Shown piece after piece: positions 37,286 to 46,545 of a DNA stretch of 64,000 nucleotides. A model generated the notes under the pieces. That model saw nothing but the letters and a program-made list of their open reading frames with translations, was not told the origin of the DNA and did no database searches. The DNA comes from an uncultured Desulfobulbus sp. (GTDB lineage: Bacteria; Desulfobacterota; Desulfobulbia; Desulfobulbales; Desulfobulbaceae), in contig NZ_OY760916.1 of assembly GCF_963664075.1 (NCBI RefSeq), positions 2,420,001-2,484,000 of the forward strand, in the 5' to 3' direction. A program made the position numbers and the translations under genes. Each line of letters opens with the position of its first letter. The first letter of the stretch is position 1.

Positions 37286-38077
37286 ATGAAGCGTTTAATC
37301 CTTTCAATATCAATTCTATCATTTACACTCTCGGGATGTCAGGAAATTACCCATTTTTCACGAGATCATGCCATAACTGGGCTTGGTGCAGTCGTTGGTG
37401 CTGGGGCAGGCTCTCTTGTTGGGAATAAAAACAACAAAAAGGTCTGGATTATCGGGGGGGCCGTTGCTGGCGCTTTTATTGGAAACCAGATTGGGCAATA
37501 TCTGAATAAACAGGACCAGATAAAAGCTGAACAAGCGAATCATCAGGCTATTGTCACGGGTAAACCACAACAGTGGCATAATCCTCAAACACATATCACA
37601 GGAAGAGCTCAAATAGTCAATGAACAGCAAGTCACTCAAAATGTTACAATACCTGTATTAAAAGACAGAGTCAAAGAAGTCCCGCCCTTGGATCTTATCA
37701 GTGAAAAATATAAAGTGGTTAAAACTTCTAAACTTTTAGGTGGTCCAAGTTCTGAATATAAGGCTGTAGGTCGTCTGAATGCAGGCCAACAAATTGACGT
37801 CATAGGCAAAGTACAGGGCAAGCCCTGGTTCATGGTTGCCAATAATCATGTTGGGAGCGGGTTTGTCGATGCTCATTCATTAACCCCCATCCACACAAAC
37901 AGTGAAATATCAGAGCAAACAGCCACATCTGTTCCTTCGGACCAAATTATTGAAAAAAATATTGAAGCAAATCATACTTGCCGTACTGTACAGCAAGTGA
38001 TAGTTCTTTCAGATGGCACCCAAAAAACTGAAGAAATTACAGCTTGCAATAGCCCCGAAGGGTGGAAAATTATTTGA
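37286..38077 (+). CDS. Glycine-zipper lipoprotein with SH3-like domain
   Basis: 263 residues. Lipobox LSGC at residues 15-18 marks an outer- or inner-membrane lipoprotein. A glycine-zipper 2TM segment (GLGAVVGAGAGSLVGNK ... GGAVAGAFIGNQIGQYLNK, about 32-72) is of the 17-kDa-surface-antigen type. An SH3-like module follows (about 140-200, KVVKTSKLLGGPSSEYKAVG ... FVDAHSLTPI). The C-terminus CRTVQQVIVLSDGTQKTEE...ACNS resembles the tail of 17-kDa antigens. It is likely an envelope-integrity protein. It forms a pair with the Sel1 gene. Confidence 0.75.
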   Translation: MKRLILSISILSFTLSGCQEITHFSRDHAITGLGAVVGAGAGSLVGNKNNKKVWIIGGAVAGAFIGNQIGQYLNKQDQIKAEQANHQAIVTGKPQQWHNPQTHITGRAQIVNEQQVTQNVTIPVLKDRVKEVPPLDLISEKYKVVKTSKLLGGPSSEYKAVGRLNAGQQIDVIGKVQGKPWFMVANNHVGSGFVDAHSLTPIHTNSEISEQTATSVPSDQIIEKNIEANHTCRTVQQVIVLSDGTQKTEEITACNSPEGWKII

Positions 38078-38310
38078 GATTTTTTCCTCTGACTATCGTG
38101 TTTCACTTCGCCTTAAGGGTTCAGAGCAATAAACAAATCACGTAGGACCGTATCCGGCAACAAATATGGTCCTGTCCTTTCAGAATATTATGGAACGGGT
38201 ATAGCTGAACTCAAATGGAGGTTTTTGACCATCGCTCAGCTCTGTTACCACCAGAAATGACCGCCTAAAGAGCGCTTGGCAATGACTCAGGGTGCCCTGC
38301 ACCGTACTCA

Positions 38311-40155
38311 TCACCGCTTTGAGTTCCTCAGAGCTGGTTTTGCCTTGCACCACAGGGGTTTAAGCTCCTGGCTGCTCTGTTTGGATGGCCTGCTCCGCTC
38401 TCTTTGAAATTCCTGCCAGGCCGCCCACAGAGCCCGCCCATTCCAGGAAGGAAGACTCTGGGCCCCACCGTTTCGCGACGAGCTTCCCTGATCTCCATAT
38501 CGTGCCCGATACAGGGCATCAATGGCTTCCTGAAGCGGTCCTCCAGAAGCCTGCTGCCGATAGTTCTCTGGCAGCAGGCTCTGCAAGGCCTGGACTGCCA
38601 ATCCGCTGTCATGCTCTGTGCAGGCCTTACGTAAGAGTTTTTCAGCCGCATCATTCATGGCAGACGGTCCTGTGCCTGGAACTGGAGTCCTCTTTATTTC
38701 TGCCTTGCGCCCACCCAGCCTACTCCTGTAGCCCCAGACAACCAGGGTAGAGATCCAAGCCACCGCAAAGAATGCTGCCAGGCCCTGCCAGAGAAAGATA
38801 TCGCCTTCTGCTCCATTGCCCTCTCCCTGCGAGGCGCTCTTACCTGATTGCAGAGATGGCGCCTTTATGGCCTCCGCGGCTTCTGGTTCAGTAATGGGTG
38901 TCTTCCCTTGAATCGAAGCTCCCTGCGGGGGGGCTTGCTGTCCCCCTGCTGCTGGCAGAACGGTCAGACTCAGACCTTCCAGTTTGGCGACCTCGGGTTG
39001 CTGCGTGCGGGTATTCCACCAGGGAATCGATAGCGTGGGCAGGGTGTAGGTGCCTGGAGAGGAAAAAATCAGGGCGATCCGTTTTTCAAGGCGGCCGGTT
39101 ATTCCGGTTTTTCCCTCCTGGTTCGAACGGGTTGCCTGATCCGGATACATGCGGACATTTTGTATCTCCTTCAATGCAGGCTCGGGCAGGCGAGTACAGA
39201 GCTGTCCGTTCGCCTCCACGATCAGGTGCAGGGTAACCGGATCTCCGACCTTGACCTCATGGGTATTCCCAGCCCATGAGCCCTGAAGCCGGACATCGCT
39301 TGCCGGTAACCATACTCCGGCAACCTCCTGCTTCGGTGGCTGGACATCAAGACGCAGGCTTTCGGAACGTATACTTTTCACAGGCCCGTTCATACCGAAA
39401 CTATCAAAAATAGAGCTGGAACCGCCCCCCAGACGGGCATCAAAACGAACAGGAGAGATGGTTATCGTTCCCGGCTCTTCTGGAAAGACAACATAGCGCC
39501 GTTCAATTACCTTGTATTGCCGCCCATCTTTTTCCTGAAGATACTGGACATCATCTCCCAGCTTGGTCAGGGTGGCATTTTCTGCCTGCGGCTCTGTAAG
39601 GCTTGCCTGGACAATACGGCGGCCGATATACACCCGTATGGTGTAGATAACCTGACTGTCCACGTACGGTGTTTCTGGCTCGGCTGCTACCTCTATCAAA
39701 AAATCCTGGCTAGTTGAGAGCCTTTGATTTGTGCCCGTGGATGCTCCGCTGGGTCGTACTTCCAGGGTAAGGGGTTGTGAGTGAATCACTCCCTCTTTTG
39801 TCGTGAGCTGAAAAGCAGGGATCGGCAAGCTCCCAGTTTGTTTGGGCATCAGCATCAGTGACCAGAGGGTCGATTGATTGATCTCCCCCTGGACGATCTG
39901 CATGGTGCTACTATTTTGCCGGGAAAGAATGGTGAAATCTGTTTCCAGAGCAGAAAAATCAGGCTCGCTCTGTTCCCTGCTGCCTACCAGGGTAACCTTT
40001 AAGCCCACGGACTCATTCTCGGTGATACTAGTTCTATCCAGTTCGGCCTGAAGCTGCACCTGCTGTTGGCTGGCAGCTCCATACCCGTTTAGAGCACAAA
40101 GCAAGATCAGCAACAGACTCGTTATCCGGAGGAGTTGTCTTGTAAACATTACCAT
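38311..40155 (-). CDS. batD: BatD-like protein (aerotolerance operon)
   Basis: About 612-614 residues. ATGs at 40153-40155 and 40147-40149 are both possible; the second forms the classic TAATG with the batB/C stop. It has a signal peptide (ITSLLLILLCALNGYGAA), then repeated beta-sandwich domains (VGLKVTLVGSREQSEPDF, QSQPLTLEVR-type segments, VVFPEEPGTITISPVRFDARLGG). A late transmembrane helix (FLWQGLAAFFAVAWISTLVVWGY) precedes a cytoplasmic helical tail. BatD is the membrane-anchored partner of the VWA proteins BatA and BatB. It is the last gene of the six-gene operon. Confidence 0.85.
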   Translation of the reverse strand: MVMFTRQLLRITSLLLILLCALNGYGAASQQQVQLQAELDRTSITENESVGLKVTLVGSREQSEPDFSALETDFTILSRQNSSTMQIVQGEINQSTLWSLMLMPKQTGSLPIPAFQLTTKEGVIHSQPLTLEVRPSGASTGTNQRLSTSQDFLIEVAAEPETPYVDSQVIYTIRVYIGRRIVQASLTEPQAENATLTKLGDDVQYLQEKDGRQYKVIERRYVVFPEEPGTITISPVRFDARLGGGSSSIFDSFGMNGPVKSIRSESLRLDVQPPKQEVAGVWLPASDVRLQGSWAGNTHEVKVGDPVTLHLIVEANGQLCTRLPEPALKEIQNVRMYPDQATRSNQEGKTGITGRLEKRIALIFSSPGTYTLPTLSIPWWNTRTQQPEVAKLEGLSLTVLPAAGGQQAPPQGASIQGKTPITEPEAAEAIKAPSLQSGKSASQGEGNGAEGDIFLWQGLAAFFAVAWISTLVVWGYRSRLGGRKAEIKRTPVPGTGPSAMNDAAEKLLRKACTEHDSGLAVQALQSLLPENYRQQASGGPLQEAIDALYRARYGDQGSSSRNGGAQSLPSWNGRALWAAWQEFQRERSRPSKQSSQELKPLWCKAKPALRNSKR

Positions 40156-42245
40156 TGTTGCTCTTCCCCCTGTTGCTGTTGATATTCCCGCTGATACTGA
40201 AATAAAAATTTTCTTCGCCAGAGTCCGCCCGGATCGTCGGGAATAACCTGGAGCCGAGGATCAATGGGCACCCCTTGCTTTTCTTTGCGCCCCTCCTGAT
40301 CTCCTTCCTGCAACTGCTCTAAAACTCCTTGTTGCTTTTCCCCCTGCTCTCTTGCATTGTTGTCAGCTTGGGCGGCTTTTGCCTGTGCAGCGGCCTGCTC
40401 TGGTTGTTCTCCTTGTTGCCCAGTTTTTTGCTGCTGCTCCTCTTGCTGCTGGGCGGGATCTGTACGCATGGTGTTATTGTCTTGCTTGCCCTGGTTACTT
40501 TTTTTCTTTTGGCTGTGTTCTTGGGATTGAGGCATCTCTTGATTCGAGTTCTGCTGGCTGTCTGACGATCCGGATCCGTTTTGCTCATTATCCTTCTGTC
40601 CATTTTGAGGGTTCCCGCTTCCCTCTTCGCTCTCTTTGTGCTGGTTCTGCCCATCCTGCCCTTTTTCTTTCTGCTGATCCTGTTGCTGCTGTTCCAACTG
40701 TTTTTTTACCAGCTCAACCAGTTGATAATTCTTCTTGGCATCAGCATTCTCCGGCTCTTGCTCTAGCACTTTTCCCCAGGCCTCGAGTGCCTCGCCAAGC
40801 CGCCCCATTTTAGCCAGCGCATTGCCTTTATTGTAGAGGGTTTGGAGATCATCTCCCTGAAGGGACTCAAGCGCCTGTTCGTACTGCCCTGCTTCATAGC
40901 GGGCAGCCGCCTTCCACCGGGGATCGGTGAACAGTTCTGCTGCCTGCTCGGCATTTTTTGTGAGCTGCTTACTTTCAGTTGGGGCGACATCAGTTGCCGT
41001 GTGTTCTTCTTGATCAGTCGAGAGCAGCCGGGCAGCCTGTTGATTTCGGTTCAGCCAGAGATGCTGCCCAGCCCTGGCTTCCCCCGTCTGCCATGGTCCT
41101 GGACAACCCAGCGCTCCCACGATCCCCAACACAATCAGGAGAAGAACGCCCCGCCTGAAAAGAAGCAGCAAGAGTGGGAGCACAGGCAGGAGGAGCCAGA
41201 CGCCCTCTTCATACCAACGGTCGACGGCTACCTGTTGTTGCTCATCCTCCTTCAGGGACAGATCCTGCTCCATGCTTGCCAAAAGCGCGCGAAAATCACT
41301 GCCATCGGTGCTCAGCCGGTGGTACCCCCCTTTTCCCTCTTTGGCTACGTTGCGCAAACTTGCTTCATCCAGCCTGGCAATAACGATCTGGCCCTTGTTG
41401 TCCACCAGAAAGCCGCTACTGCTTTCTATGGCGCTCTCTGATACGTCATTTTGAGGTATAGATTTCATCTCATCCACCACAGACTGCCGGTAGCGTAACT
41501 GGGCTTCCTCTTGAGATCCACCGGGAATGGGAGCCCCTTTAACCGTGCCAACGCCCAGCACCGACACCCGGTACTGAGGAAACCGCCTGATCTGATCCTC
41601 TACCTGCCCAGCAACGTTCTCCTCTATTCCATCGGTTACCAGGAGAATATCACCCCGGGGAAGCCCAGCCTTGTGGAGCATTTCCCCTGCCAGGGCAATG
41701 GCTCGGTCAGGCCGTGAGCCCTGCACCGGCATCATATCCGTGCTCACCGCCTTCATCTGTAGTCCAAGGGTATCTGCATCGGGGGTCAACGGGCAGAGAA
41801 TAAAAGGCTGTGCGGCATAGACCACGATGGCGCTCTGACCGTCTTCACGTGCATGCATCAGATCAAGCAGCTTTAATTTCACCCGCTCAAGCCTGCTGGG
41901 AGTAAGGTCAACGGCATCCATGGATCGGGAGAGATCCAACACTATCACCAGGGCGGCGCTGTCCTGAAACACTGGCTGCTCCTGTTTTTTCCATACCGGG
42001 CCAGCCAGGGCTGTGATAATCAGAAAAAAACTCAGCAGGCTCAGCAGCCCTGTGACACTCACCAGGCCAAAGCGATGAACATCGCCCTGGTGGCCGGAAA
42101 GTACATAAGGGTGCAACCTGGGGGCAATAACCTGTTTCCAGTTATTGCTGCTCGATTCCTGGTTTCGGTACCGCCAAAGCAGGAGAACAACCGGAAGGAG
42201 TGCAACAAACCACCAGGGGCGCAAAAAATGAAAGGTTGTCACCAT
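40149..42245 (-). CDS. batB: BatB-BatC fusion: VWA-domain membrane protein with TPR and Gln-rich tail
   Basis: 698 residues. The N-terminal part has two membrane helices and a VWA domain with MIDAS motif VLDLSRSMD and later TDGI, as in BatB. After a further membrane pair (EEGVWLLLPVLPLLLLLFRRG), residues about 440-520 hold TPRs (ALESLQGDDLQTLYNKGNAL, RLGEALEAWGKVLEQEPEN) as in BatC. Residues about 530-660 are a low-complexity Gln/Glu/Lys/Asn tail, then PIDPRLQVIPDDPGGLWRRK, which is the conserved C-terminal BatC motif. In many species these are two genes; here they are one. It overlaps batA by 7 bp. Confidence 0.85.
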   Translation of the reverse strand: MVTTFHFLRPWWFVALLPVVLLLWRYRNQESSSNNWKQVIAPRLHPYVLSGHQGDVHRFGLVSVTGLLSLLSFFLIITALAGPVWKKQEQPVFQDSAALVIVLDLSRSMDAVDLTPSRLERVKLKLLDLMHAREDGQSAIVVYAAQPFILCPLTPDADTLGLQMKAVSTDMMPVQGSRPDRAIALAGEMLHKAGLPRGDILLVTDGIEENVAGQVEDQIRRFPQYRVSVLGVGTVKGAPIPGGSQEEAQLRYRQSVVDEMKSIPQNDVSESAIESSSGFLVDNKGQIVIARLDEASLRNVAKEGKGGYHRLSTDGSDFRALLASMEQDLSLKEDEQQQVAVDRWYEEGVWLLLPVLPLLLLLFRRGVLLLIVLGIVGALGCPGPWQTGEARAGQHLWLNRNQQAARLLSTDQEEHTATDVAPTESKQLTKNAEQAAELFTDPRWKAAARYEAGQYEQALESLQGDDLQTLYNKGNALAKMGRLGEALEAWGKVLEQEPENADAKKNYQLVELVKKQLEQQQQDQQKEKGQDGQNQHKESEEGSGNPQNGQKDNEQNGSGSSDSQQNSNQEMPQSQEHSQKKKSNQGKQDNNTMRTDPAQQQEEQQQKTGQQGEQPEQAAAQAKAAQADNNAREQGEKQQGVLEQLQEGDQEGRKEKQGVPIDPRLQVIPDDPGGLWRRKFLFQYQREYQQQQGEEQQW

Positions 42246-43288
42246 GATTGCTCACCCGATTGTGGGTTCACCAAAGAACGCTTTCCAGATATGCAGAGCA
42301 GCACCAGGACTCCACAGGAAAAAAACAGGGCAGCTCCCAGAGGCCAGTAAAACAAGGCCGTACGGGGACGGAAAAACTGTTTTTTATCTGTAACCGGCTC
42401 CAGCCTATCAACCATCGCATAAATATTCTCCAGTTCCTTGGTATTCATGGCCCGGAAATAACGCCCTCCTGTACGTGAGGCTATTTCTTTGAGTAATGCT
42501 TCATCAAGGTCCTGTGAGGGATGAACGACCCTGGTGCCCAAGAGAGAGGAAACCATCATGCTCTCAGCCCCAACACCGATGGTATAGACGGTGATCCCTT
42601 CCTTGCCTGCAATATCAGCGGCATCAAGCGGTTCTATCACCCCGGCGGTATTGGCACCGTCAGTGAGCAGGATGATGACCTTTTCCCCCGATACCTTTTG
42701 CAGTCGCTTAACGGCAAGCCCCAACGCATCGCCAATGGCAGTTCTCTCACCGGCAAGCCCGATAAGGGATTCATCCAGCATAGTGTGCACGGTTTCCCGA
42801 TCATAGGTTAAGGGGACGTGCAGATAGGCCCGGGTACCGAAGACCAGCAGGGCAAGGTTGTCATTGATACGCCGATCAATGAATTGACCTGCCACCTCCT
42901 TGACCGCAGTCAGTCGGTCAATGGACCGATTGTGCATAACAAAATCCTTCACTTGCATGCTTCCGGAGAGATCAACAGCCAGAAGAATATTTCGCCCATG
43001 CATGGGGAGAGCAAGCGGATCACCCAAATACTGTGGCCGGCCAAGTGCCAGGATACAGCAACACCAGACGAGAAATCCCGTTGCCAGGATGAACCGAGCA
43101 GACCAGGACGTTTGTTCTGAACTCCTGGACGTGAAGTTTGTTTCCGGCTGAAAAAAATCCTCGGCAAAGGGCACGTAGAGCATGCCGGTCTGTTTGGGGA
43201 CAGCGGAAGGAACAAAAGCCCGAATAAGCAGGGGAAGCGGGAGAAGCACAAAGCTCCAGGGCCAGAGAAAAACGAGATGATCAACCAT
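42239..43288 (-). CDS. batA: BatA VWA-domain membrane protein
   Basis: 349 residues from the ATG at 43286-43288, with GGAGAGG 5 bp upstream; the longer frame overlaps the DUF4381 gene. Membrane helix at about 5-25, a second at about 60-80, then a VWA domain with MIDAS LAVDLSGSM and LLTDGANTAG, and a C-terminal helix (ALFYWPLGAALFFSCGVLVLL). In Bacteroides the Bat proteins contribute to oxygen tolerance; elsewhere a chaperone-like role with MoxR is proposed. It overlaps both neighbours. Confidence 0.88.
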   Translation of the reverse strand: MVDHLVFLWPWSFVLLPLPLLIRAFVPSAVPKQTGMLYVPFAEDFFQPETNFTSRSSEQTSWSARFILATGFLVWCCCILALGRPQYLGDPLALPMHGRNILLAVDLSGSMQVKDFVMHNRSIDRLTAVKEVAGQFIDRRINDNLALLVFGTRAYLHVPLTYDRETVHTMLDESLIGLAGERTAIGDALGLAVKRLQKVSGEKVIILLTDGANTAGVIEPLDAADIAGKEGITVYTIGVGAESMMVSSLLGTRVVHPSQDLDEALLKEIASRTGGRYFRAMNTKELENIYAMVDRLEPVTDKKQFFRPRTALFYWPLGAALFFSCGVLVLLCISGKRSLVNPQSGEQSW

Positions 43289-43817
43289 TATGACCTCTCC
43301 TCCCCACCGACCGGATTCCCTTCTTTTTTGAAGAGAACCATGACACCGAAGGCAAATTGAGTACCCAGCTTCTGCAGAGATCAATATGTACCTGCCCAAC
43401 ATGAGCATTTGGGTCATAGGCGGCCAGCAGCAATTCCCGCCCCTGTTGCCCTGTAAAAAGAGCCCGCGAGTCGCTCAGTTCTTCCAGGGTCTCCAACCAG
43501 GATTCTCCGGTACAACTGGTCACCGTGGGGTAGTGTTCGAAGCGGGTCAGGCAGACCCGACGCAGCAATTGGGAGAGTTTCCGTGCCAGGTCATGGGAAG
43601 AGAGGGTATCCTGCTGATAGCTCCTGCTGAGACTCTCCAGTTCGTGCAGGGCAGCCCGCCTCCAGCTCTGGGCCCGTCTGTGTTTCCAGAAGAGCAGTAG
43701 TCCAGCTAGCAAGACAACAATAAACGCTGCCAGCAGCCACCAACCCAGAGCAGGCGGCCACCAGGAAACCGGCTCCGGTAAATGATACGGCTGCAGGGGC
43801 AATTGTGAAAAATCCAT
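43281..43817 (-). CDS. DUF4381 membrane protein of the MoxR/Bat operon
   Basis: 178 residues. The N-terminal PLQPYHLPEPVSWWPPALGWW followed by a transmembrane helix (LLAAFIVVLLAGLLLFW) is the hallmark of DUF4381. A cytoplasmic helical domain with LSQLLRRVCLTRF and CTGESWLETLEEL completes it. It always occurs between DUF58 and BatA genes in such operons and is presumed to be a membrane component of the MoxR-dependent complex. It is 2 bp from the DUF58 gene and overlaps batA by 8 bp. Confidence 0.85.
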   Translation of the reverse strand: MDFSQLPLQPYHLPEPVSWWPPALGWWLLAAFIVVLLAGLLLFWKHRRAQSWRRAALHELESLSRSYQQDTLSSHDLARKLSQLLRRVCLTRFEHYPTVTSCTGESWLETLEELSDSRALFTGQQGRELLLAAYDPNAHVGQVHIDLCRSWVLNLPSVSWFSSKKKGIRSVGRRGHNG

Positions 43818-43819
43818 TC

Positions 43820-44896
43820 CTATCCCCGAAGTCTGTTACTGCCATGCATTTTGCTGATCCTCCCCTGCCCTGCTCCACGAAACAGAGGAACCAGGCTCTG
43901 CTGGAGCACCTGCTGCACATCATCTCTCGTGGACAGAGCACAAAAATGAATACCCAGGCGATGACAGAGGCTCTGCAGCTGCTGTTTTCTCTGCTGAAAA
44001 TGGGCAGCATAGTGCTGCCGAAAGGAGGCAGAGCCGCTATGAAAAGAGAGCTCCCTTACTCCGTCACTGAGCTGGTACCAGCCGGATGGCGGCAACTCTT
44101 TTTCAAGAGCATCGTACAGAAAACAAAGGATAACCTGATTATCACGGGCCAATCGGCCCAACTGCTGTTCTGCCGTGGGGGATATGCCCCGCATATCGGA
44201 AAATAAAACGACCTGGTTGCCGCTTCTGCTGACCCGGCGCAGACGAACAAGATGCTCTGTCATGCTGGACTGCCTGTTCTCACGACTCTTTTCAAGATGG
44301 TTCGTACCCGATTCCCTCCCGGCGGTATTCCGCTCCCAGGAGGGGTGATCACAGAGCAGGCGAAAAAAACGAAGCACCGCCTTATCTCCAAGGCCTGGCT
44401 GCAGTTCCTGGCGATCTTTGCCGTCAAAGATAATGCCTCCCAGACGGTCAGTATGAACGGCGGTTCTCCAGGCAAAAAGGCCAGCGGCCCTGGCAGCCTG
44501 AACAGCTTTAAACACGCCCTGACTGGCAAAAAACATGGAAGGATGCAGGTCAACCCAGAGGATCATGGCCCTGTCTCGCTCTTCCTGAAACACCTTAGTG
44601 TGGGGTTTTCCGAGTCTGGCCGTCAACCGCCAGTCCAGGGTACGGATATCATCACCTTGCTGATAGGGCCGAGATTCAGCAAACTCCATCCCCCGGCCTT
44701 TGAATACCGACCGATAGCTTCCAGCCTGATACGAAACAGGGCCATGGGGAAAAAGAGGGAGTGTACCGGCTTGAGTTCGCAGGGACACCAGCTCGGGGAT
44801 GGTAATACGCGCAGGACTAATTGCCGAGGGAGTACGTTCCGTATGGACTGTACTTAAACCATATTCTGCAACGAACAGTTTTTTCAGGAAATTCAT
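43820..44896 (-). CDS. DUF58 domain protein (MoxR-associated, VWA-like)
   Basis: 358 residues. The signature is GRGMEFAESRPYQQGDDIRTLDWR near residue 72, followed by HTKVFQEERDRAMILWVDLHPSMFF. That is the DUF58 block with a VWA-like metal-site remnant (DLHPSMF). It is a cytoplasmic protein that works with the MoxR ATPase. There is no Shine-Dalgarno before the start, which lies 17 bp after the moxR stop, so coupling to moxR translation is likely. Confidence 0.85.
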   Translation of the reverse strand: MNFLKKLFVAEYGLSTVHTERTPSAISPARITIPELVSLRTQAGTLPLFPHGPVSYQAGSYRSVFKGRGMEFAESRPYQQGDDIRTLDWRLTARLGKPHTKVFQEERDRAMILWVDLHPSMFFASQGVFKAVQAARAAGLFAWRTAVHTDRLGGIIFDGKDRQELQPGLGDKAVLRFFRLLCDHPSWERNTAGRESGTNHLEKSRENRQSSMTEHLVRLRRVSRSGNQVVLFSDMRGISPTAEQQLGRLARDNQVILCFLYDALEKELPPSGWYQLSDGVRELSFHSGSASFRQHYAAHFQQRKQQLQSLCHRLGIHFCALSTRDDVQQVLQQSLVPLFRGAGQGRISKMHGSNRLRG

Positions 44897-44913
44897 GGAG
44901 GTGTTTGTTTGGA

Positions 44914-45915
44914 TTACGGTACAGGCACCTGCTCCAAGAGAGATACAATCACCTTATCCGGGCTGATCCCCTCTGCCTCCGCTTCAAAGGTTAACAATAT
45001 GCGGTGACGGAGAACATCTCTGGCCATGATCTGAATGTCTTCCGGTGTGACAAAATCGCGTCCGTGCAACCAGGCATGTGCTCGGCTGCAACGATCCAGG
45101 GCTATGGCACCCCTCGGGCTGGCTCCATACAGAATCCAACGGGGCTGCTGGTTGGTTCCGGATACGACCGTTGCTCCATCGCCATGCATCCCAGGAAGAT
45201 GGCGGACACGGGTCGCCTCCACCAGGTGGAGGATATAGGATTCCAGATCCTCGCTCATGTACACATCAAGTACCTGATTTCGGGCCTGAAAGAGCTGCTC
45301 CTGAGAAAGAGGCGTTTGCTGTGGGGCAGAAAGGGAGTTGTTGGCAGCACGGGCCTCATCACGGGTCAACTGTAGGATCTGCCGGCTCGCCTCAATGTCG
45401 GGGTAATCGACACGAACATGCAGTAAAAAGCGGTCCAGCTGCGCATCAGGCAGGGGGTAGGTTCCTTCATGTTCCAGGGGATTCTGGGTGGCCATCACCA
45501 GAAAGAGCGGAGGGAGCGGATAGGTGGTCCCGCCAACCGTAATCTGTCGCTCCGCCATGGCTTCCAGCAATGCGGACTGCACCTTGGCTGGCGCCCGGTT
45601 AATCTCGTCAGCAAGGATCAGATTATGGAACAGAGGGCCGGGCTGGAACTGAAAGCTGCCATCCTGGGGCCGGTAGATATCAGTGCCGGTGAGATCGGCC
45701 GGGAGCAGATCCGGCGTGAACTGAATGCGATGAAAATCCCCTTCAATCTGCTCGCTCAGGGTGCGTACGGCTCGGGTTTTTGCCAGGCCGGGGGCACCTT
45801 CAACCAGCAGATGCCCATCTGCCAAAAGGGCAATGAGCAACCGCTCAACCAAGGACTCCTGACCAATAATTTGTTGTTGAATACGACTGGAAAGTTCCTG
45901 AATATATGCTTGCAT
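44914..45915 (-). CDS. moxR: MoxR-family AAA+ ATPase
   Basis: 333 residues. Walker A is GAPGLAKTR near residue 40, Walker B is LILADEINRAPAKVQSALLE, sensor 1 is LVMATQNPLEHEGTYPLPDAQLDRF, and the C-terminal lid carries RYGASPRGAIALDR-type residues (YGASPRGAIALDRCSR). MoxR ATPases act as chaperones for VWA-domain proteins, here presumably BatA, BatB and the DUF58 protein. It is the first gene of the six-gene operon. The promoter must lie in the 45916-45950 stretch or within the adjoining repeat element. Confidence 0.9.
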   Translation of the reverse strand: MQAYIQELSSRIQQQIIGQESLVERLLIALLADGHLLVEGAPGLAKTRAVRTLSEQIEGDFHRIQFTPDLLPADLTGTDIYRPQDGSFQFQPGPLFHNLILADEINRAPAKVQSALLEAMAERQITVGGTTYPLPPLFLVMATQNPLEHEGTYPLPDAQLDRFLLHVRVDYPDIEASRQILQLTRDEARAANNSLSAPQQTPLSQEQLFQARNQVLDVYMSEDLESYILHLVEATRVRHLPGMHGDGATVVSGTNQQPRWILYGASPRGAIALDRCSRAHAWLHGRDFVTPEDIQIMARDVLRHRILLTFEAEAEGISPDKVIVSLLEQVPVP

Positions 45916-45950
45916 AATGATCTAAAAGAAGGATTCCCCCAACAATTTTA

Positions 45951-46169
45951 CCTGAATCCGTGACGGCAGTTGGTCACTGAACAACGTATATTTTTAACAA
46001 GACAAAGATTTTGAAACAAATTTATGTATTGTTCAGTTTCACCCGCCGCCCTTTGGGGCATCCAACAGCACGCCACCTTCATTGTTCGCAACATGCCGAT
46101 AAAGTTTACTTTAATCGGCATGTTGCGAACAACGAAACTGACGCACCGATGAATGCTCACGGATTCAAG
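45951..46169. repeat. Nested-palindrome element, copy 1
   Basis: A 219-bp non-coding element bounded by an imperfect 13-bp inverted repeat (CCTGAATCCGTGA at 45951-45963; TCACGGATTCAAG at 46157-46169). Inside are ACTGAACAA (45976-45984) / TTGTTCAGT (46029-46037) and a long hairpin at 46082-46132 (TTGTTCGCAACATGCCGAT pairing with its complement around AAAGTTTACTTT). A second copy lies at 48958-49172. It resembles a MITE or a structured RNA. Confidence 0.7.
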
Positions 46170-46212
46170 TTTTATTCAATTTCAGCTGAGCTTTAAGAGA
46201 AAATATAACAAC

Positions 46213-46301
46213 CTCGTAAAAAGTTAAAACGCTGAAAATCACCCGTCGTGAAATCAGCATGTTACGAAGCTCGGAACGTCGTTCTCGGGGCTTTTTACGA
46301 G
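46213..46301 (+). repeat. 89-bp dispersed inverted-repeat element, copy B
   Basis: Perfect 11-bp terminal repeats CTCGTAAAAAG (46213-46223) and CTTTTTACGAG (46291-46301). The right-end stem GTCGTTCTCG / CGAGAACGAC (46278-46287 / 46298-46307) extends slightly beyond. It lies 43 bp from the nested-palindrome element. A 130-codon open frame that runs through it is a by-product of the repeat, not a gene. Confidence 0.8.
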
Positions 46302-46545
46302 AACGACAAATATAGAGGCAAAAAAGAAGCCCAGCCGATCCGACTTATCTTACAGCGAAAAGCTGATCTATTTCAAGCATTTCTGGTTATTGAGACATCG
46401 GCTTCATATCTGGAATCAAATCGGGTTAAATCAAGAAAGCTGTTGGCAGTTTTTATCTGCCCCAGGGCTGAAAGAATAAGCGTTTACAAACAGTACGTAC
46501 AATCAGGGAGAATTTATTTACCAACCCGCACGCTGGAAGGTTTCT

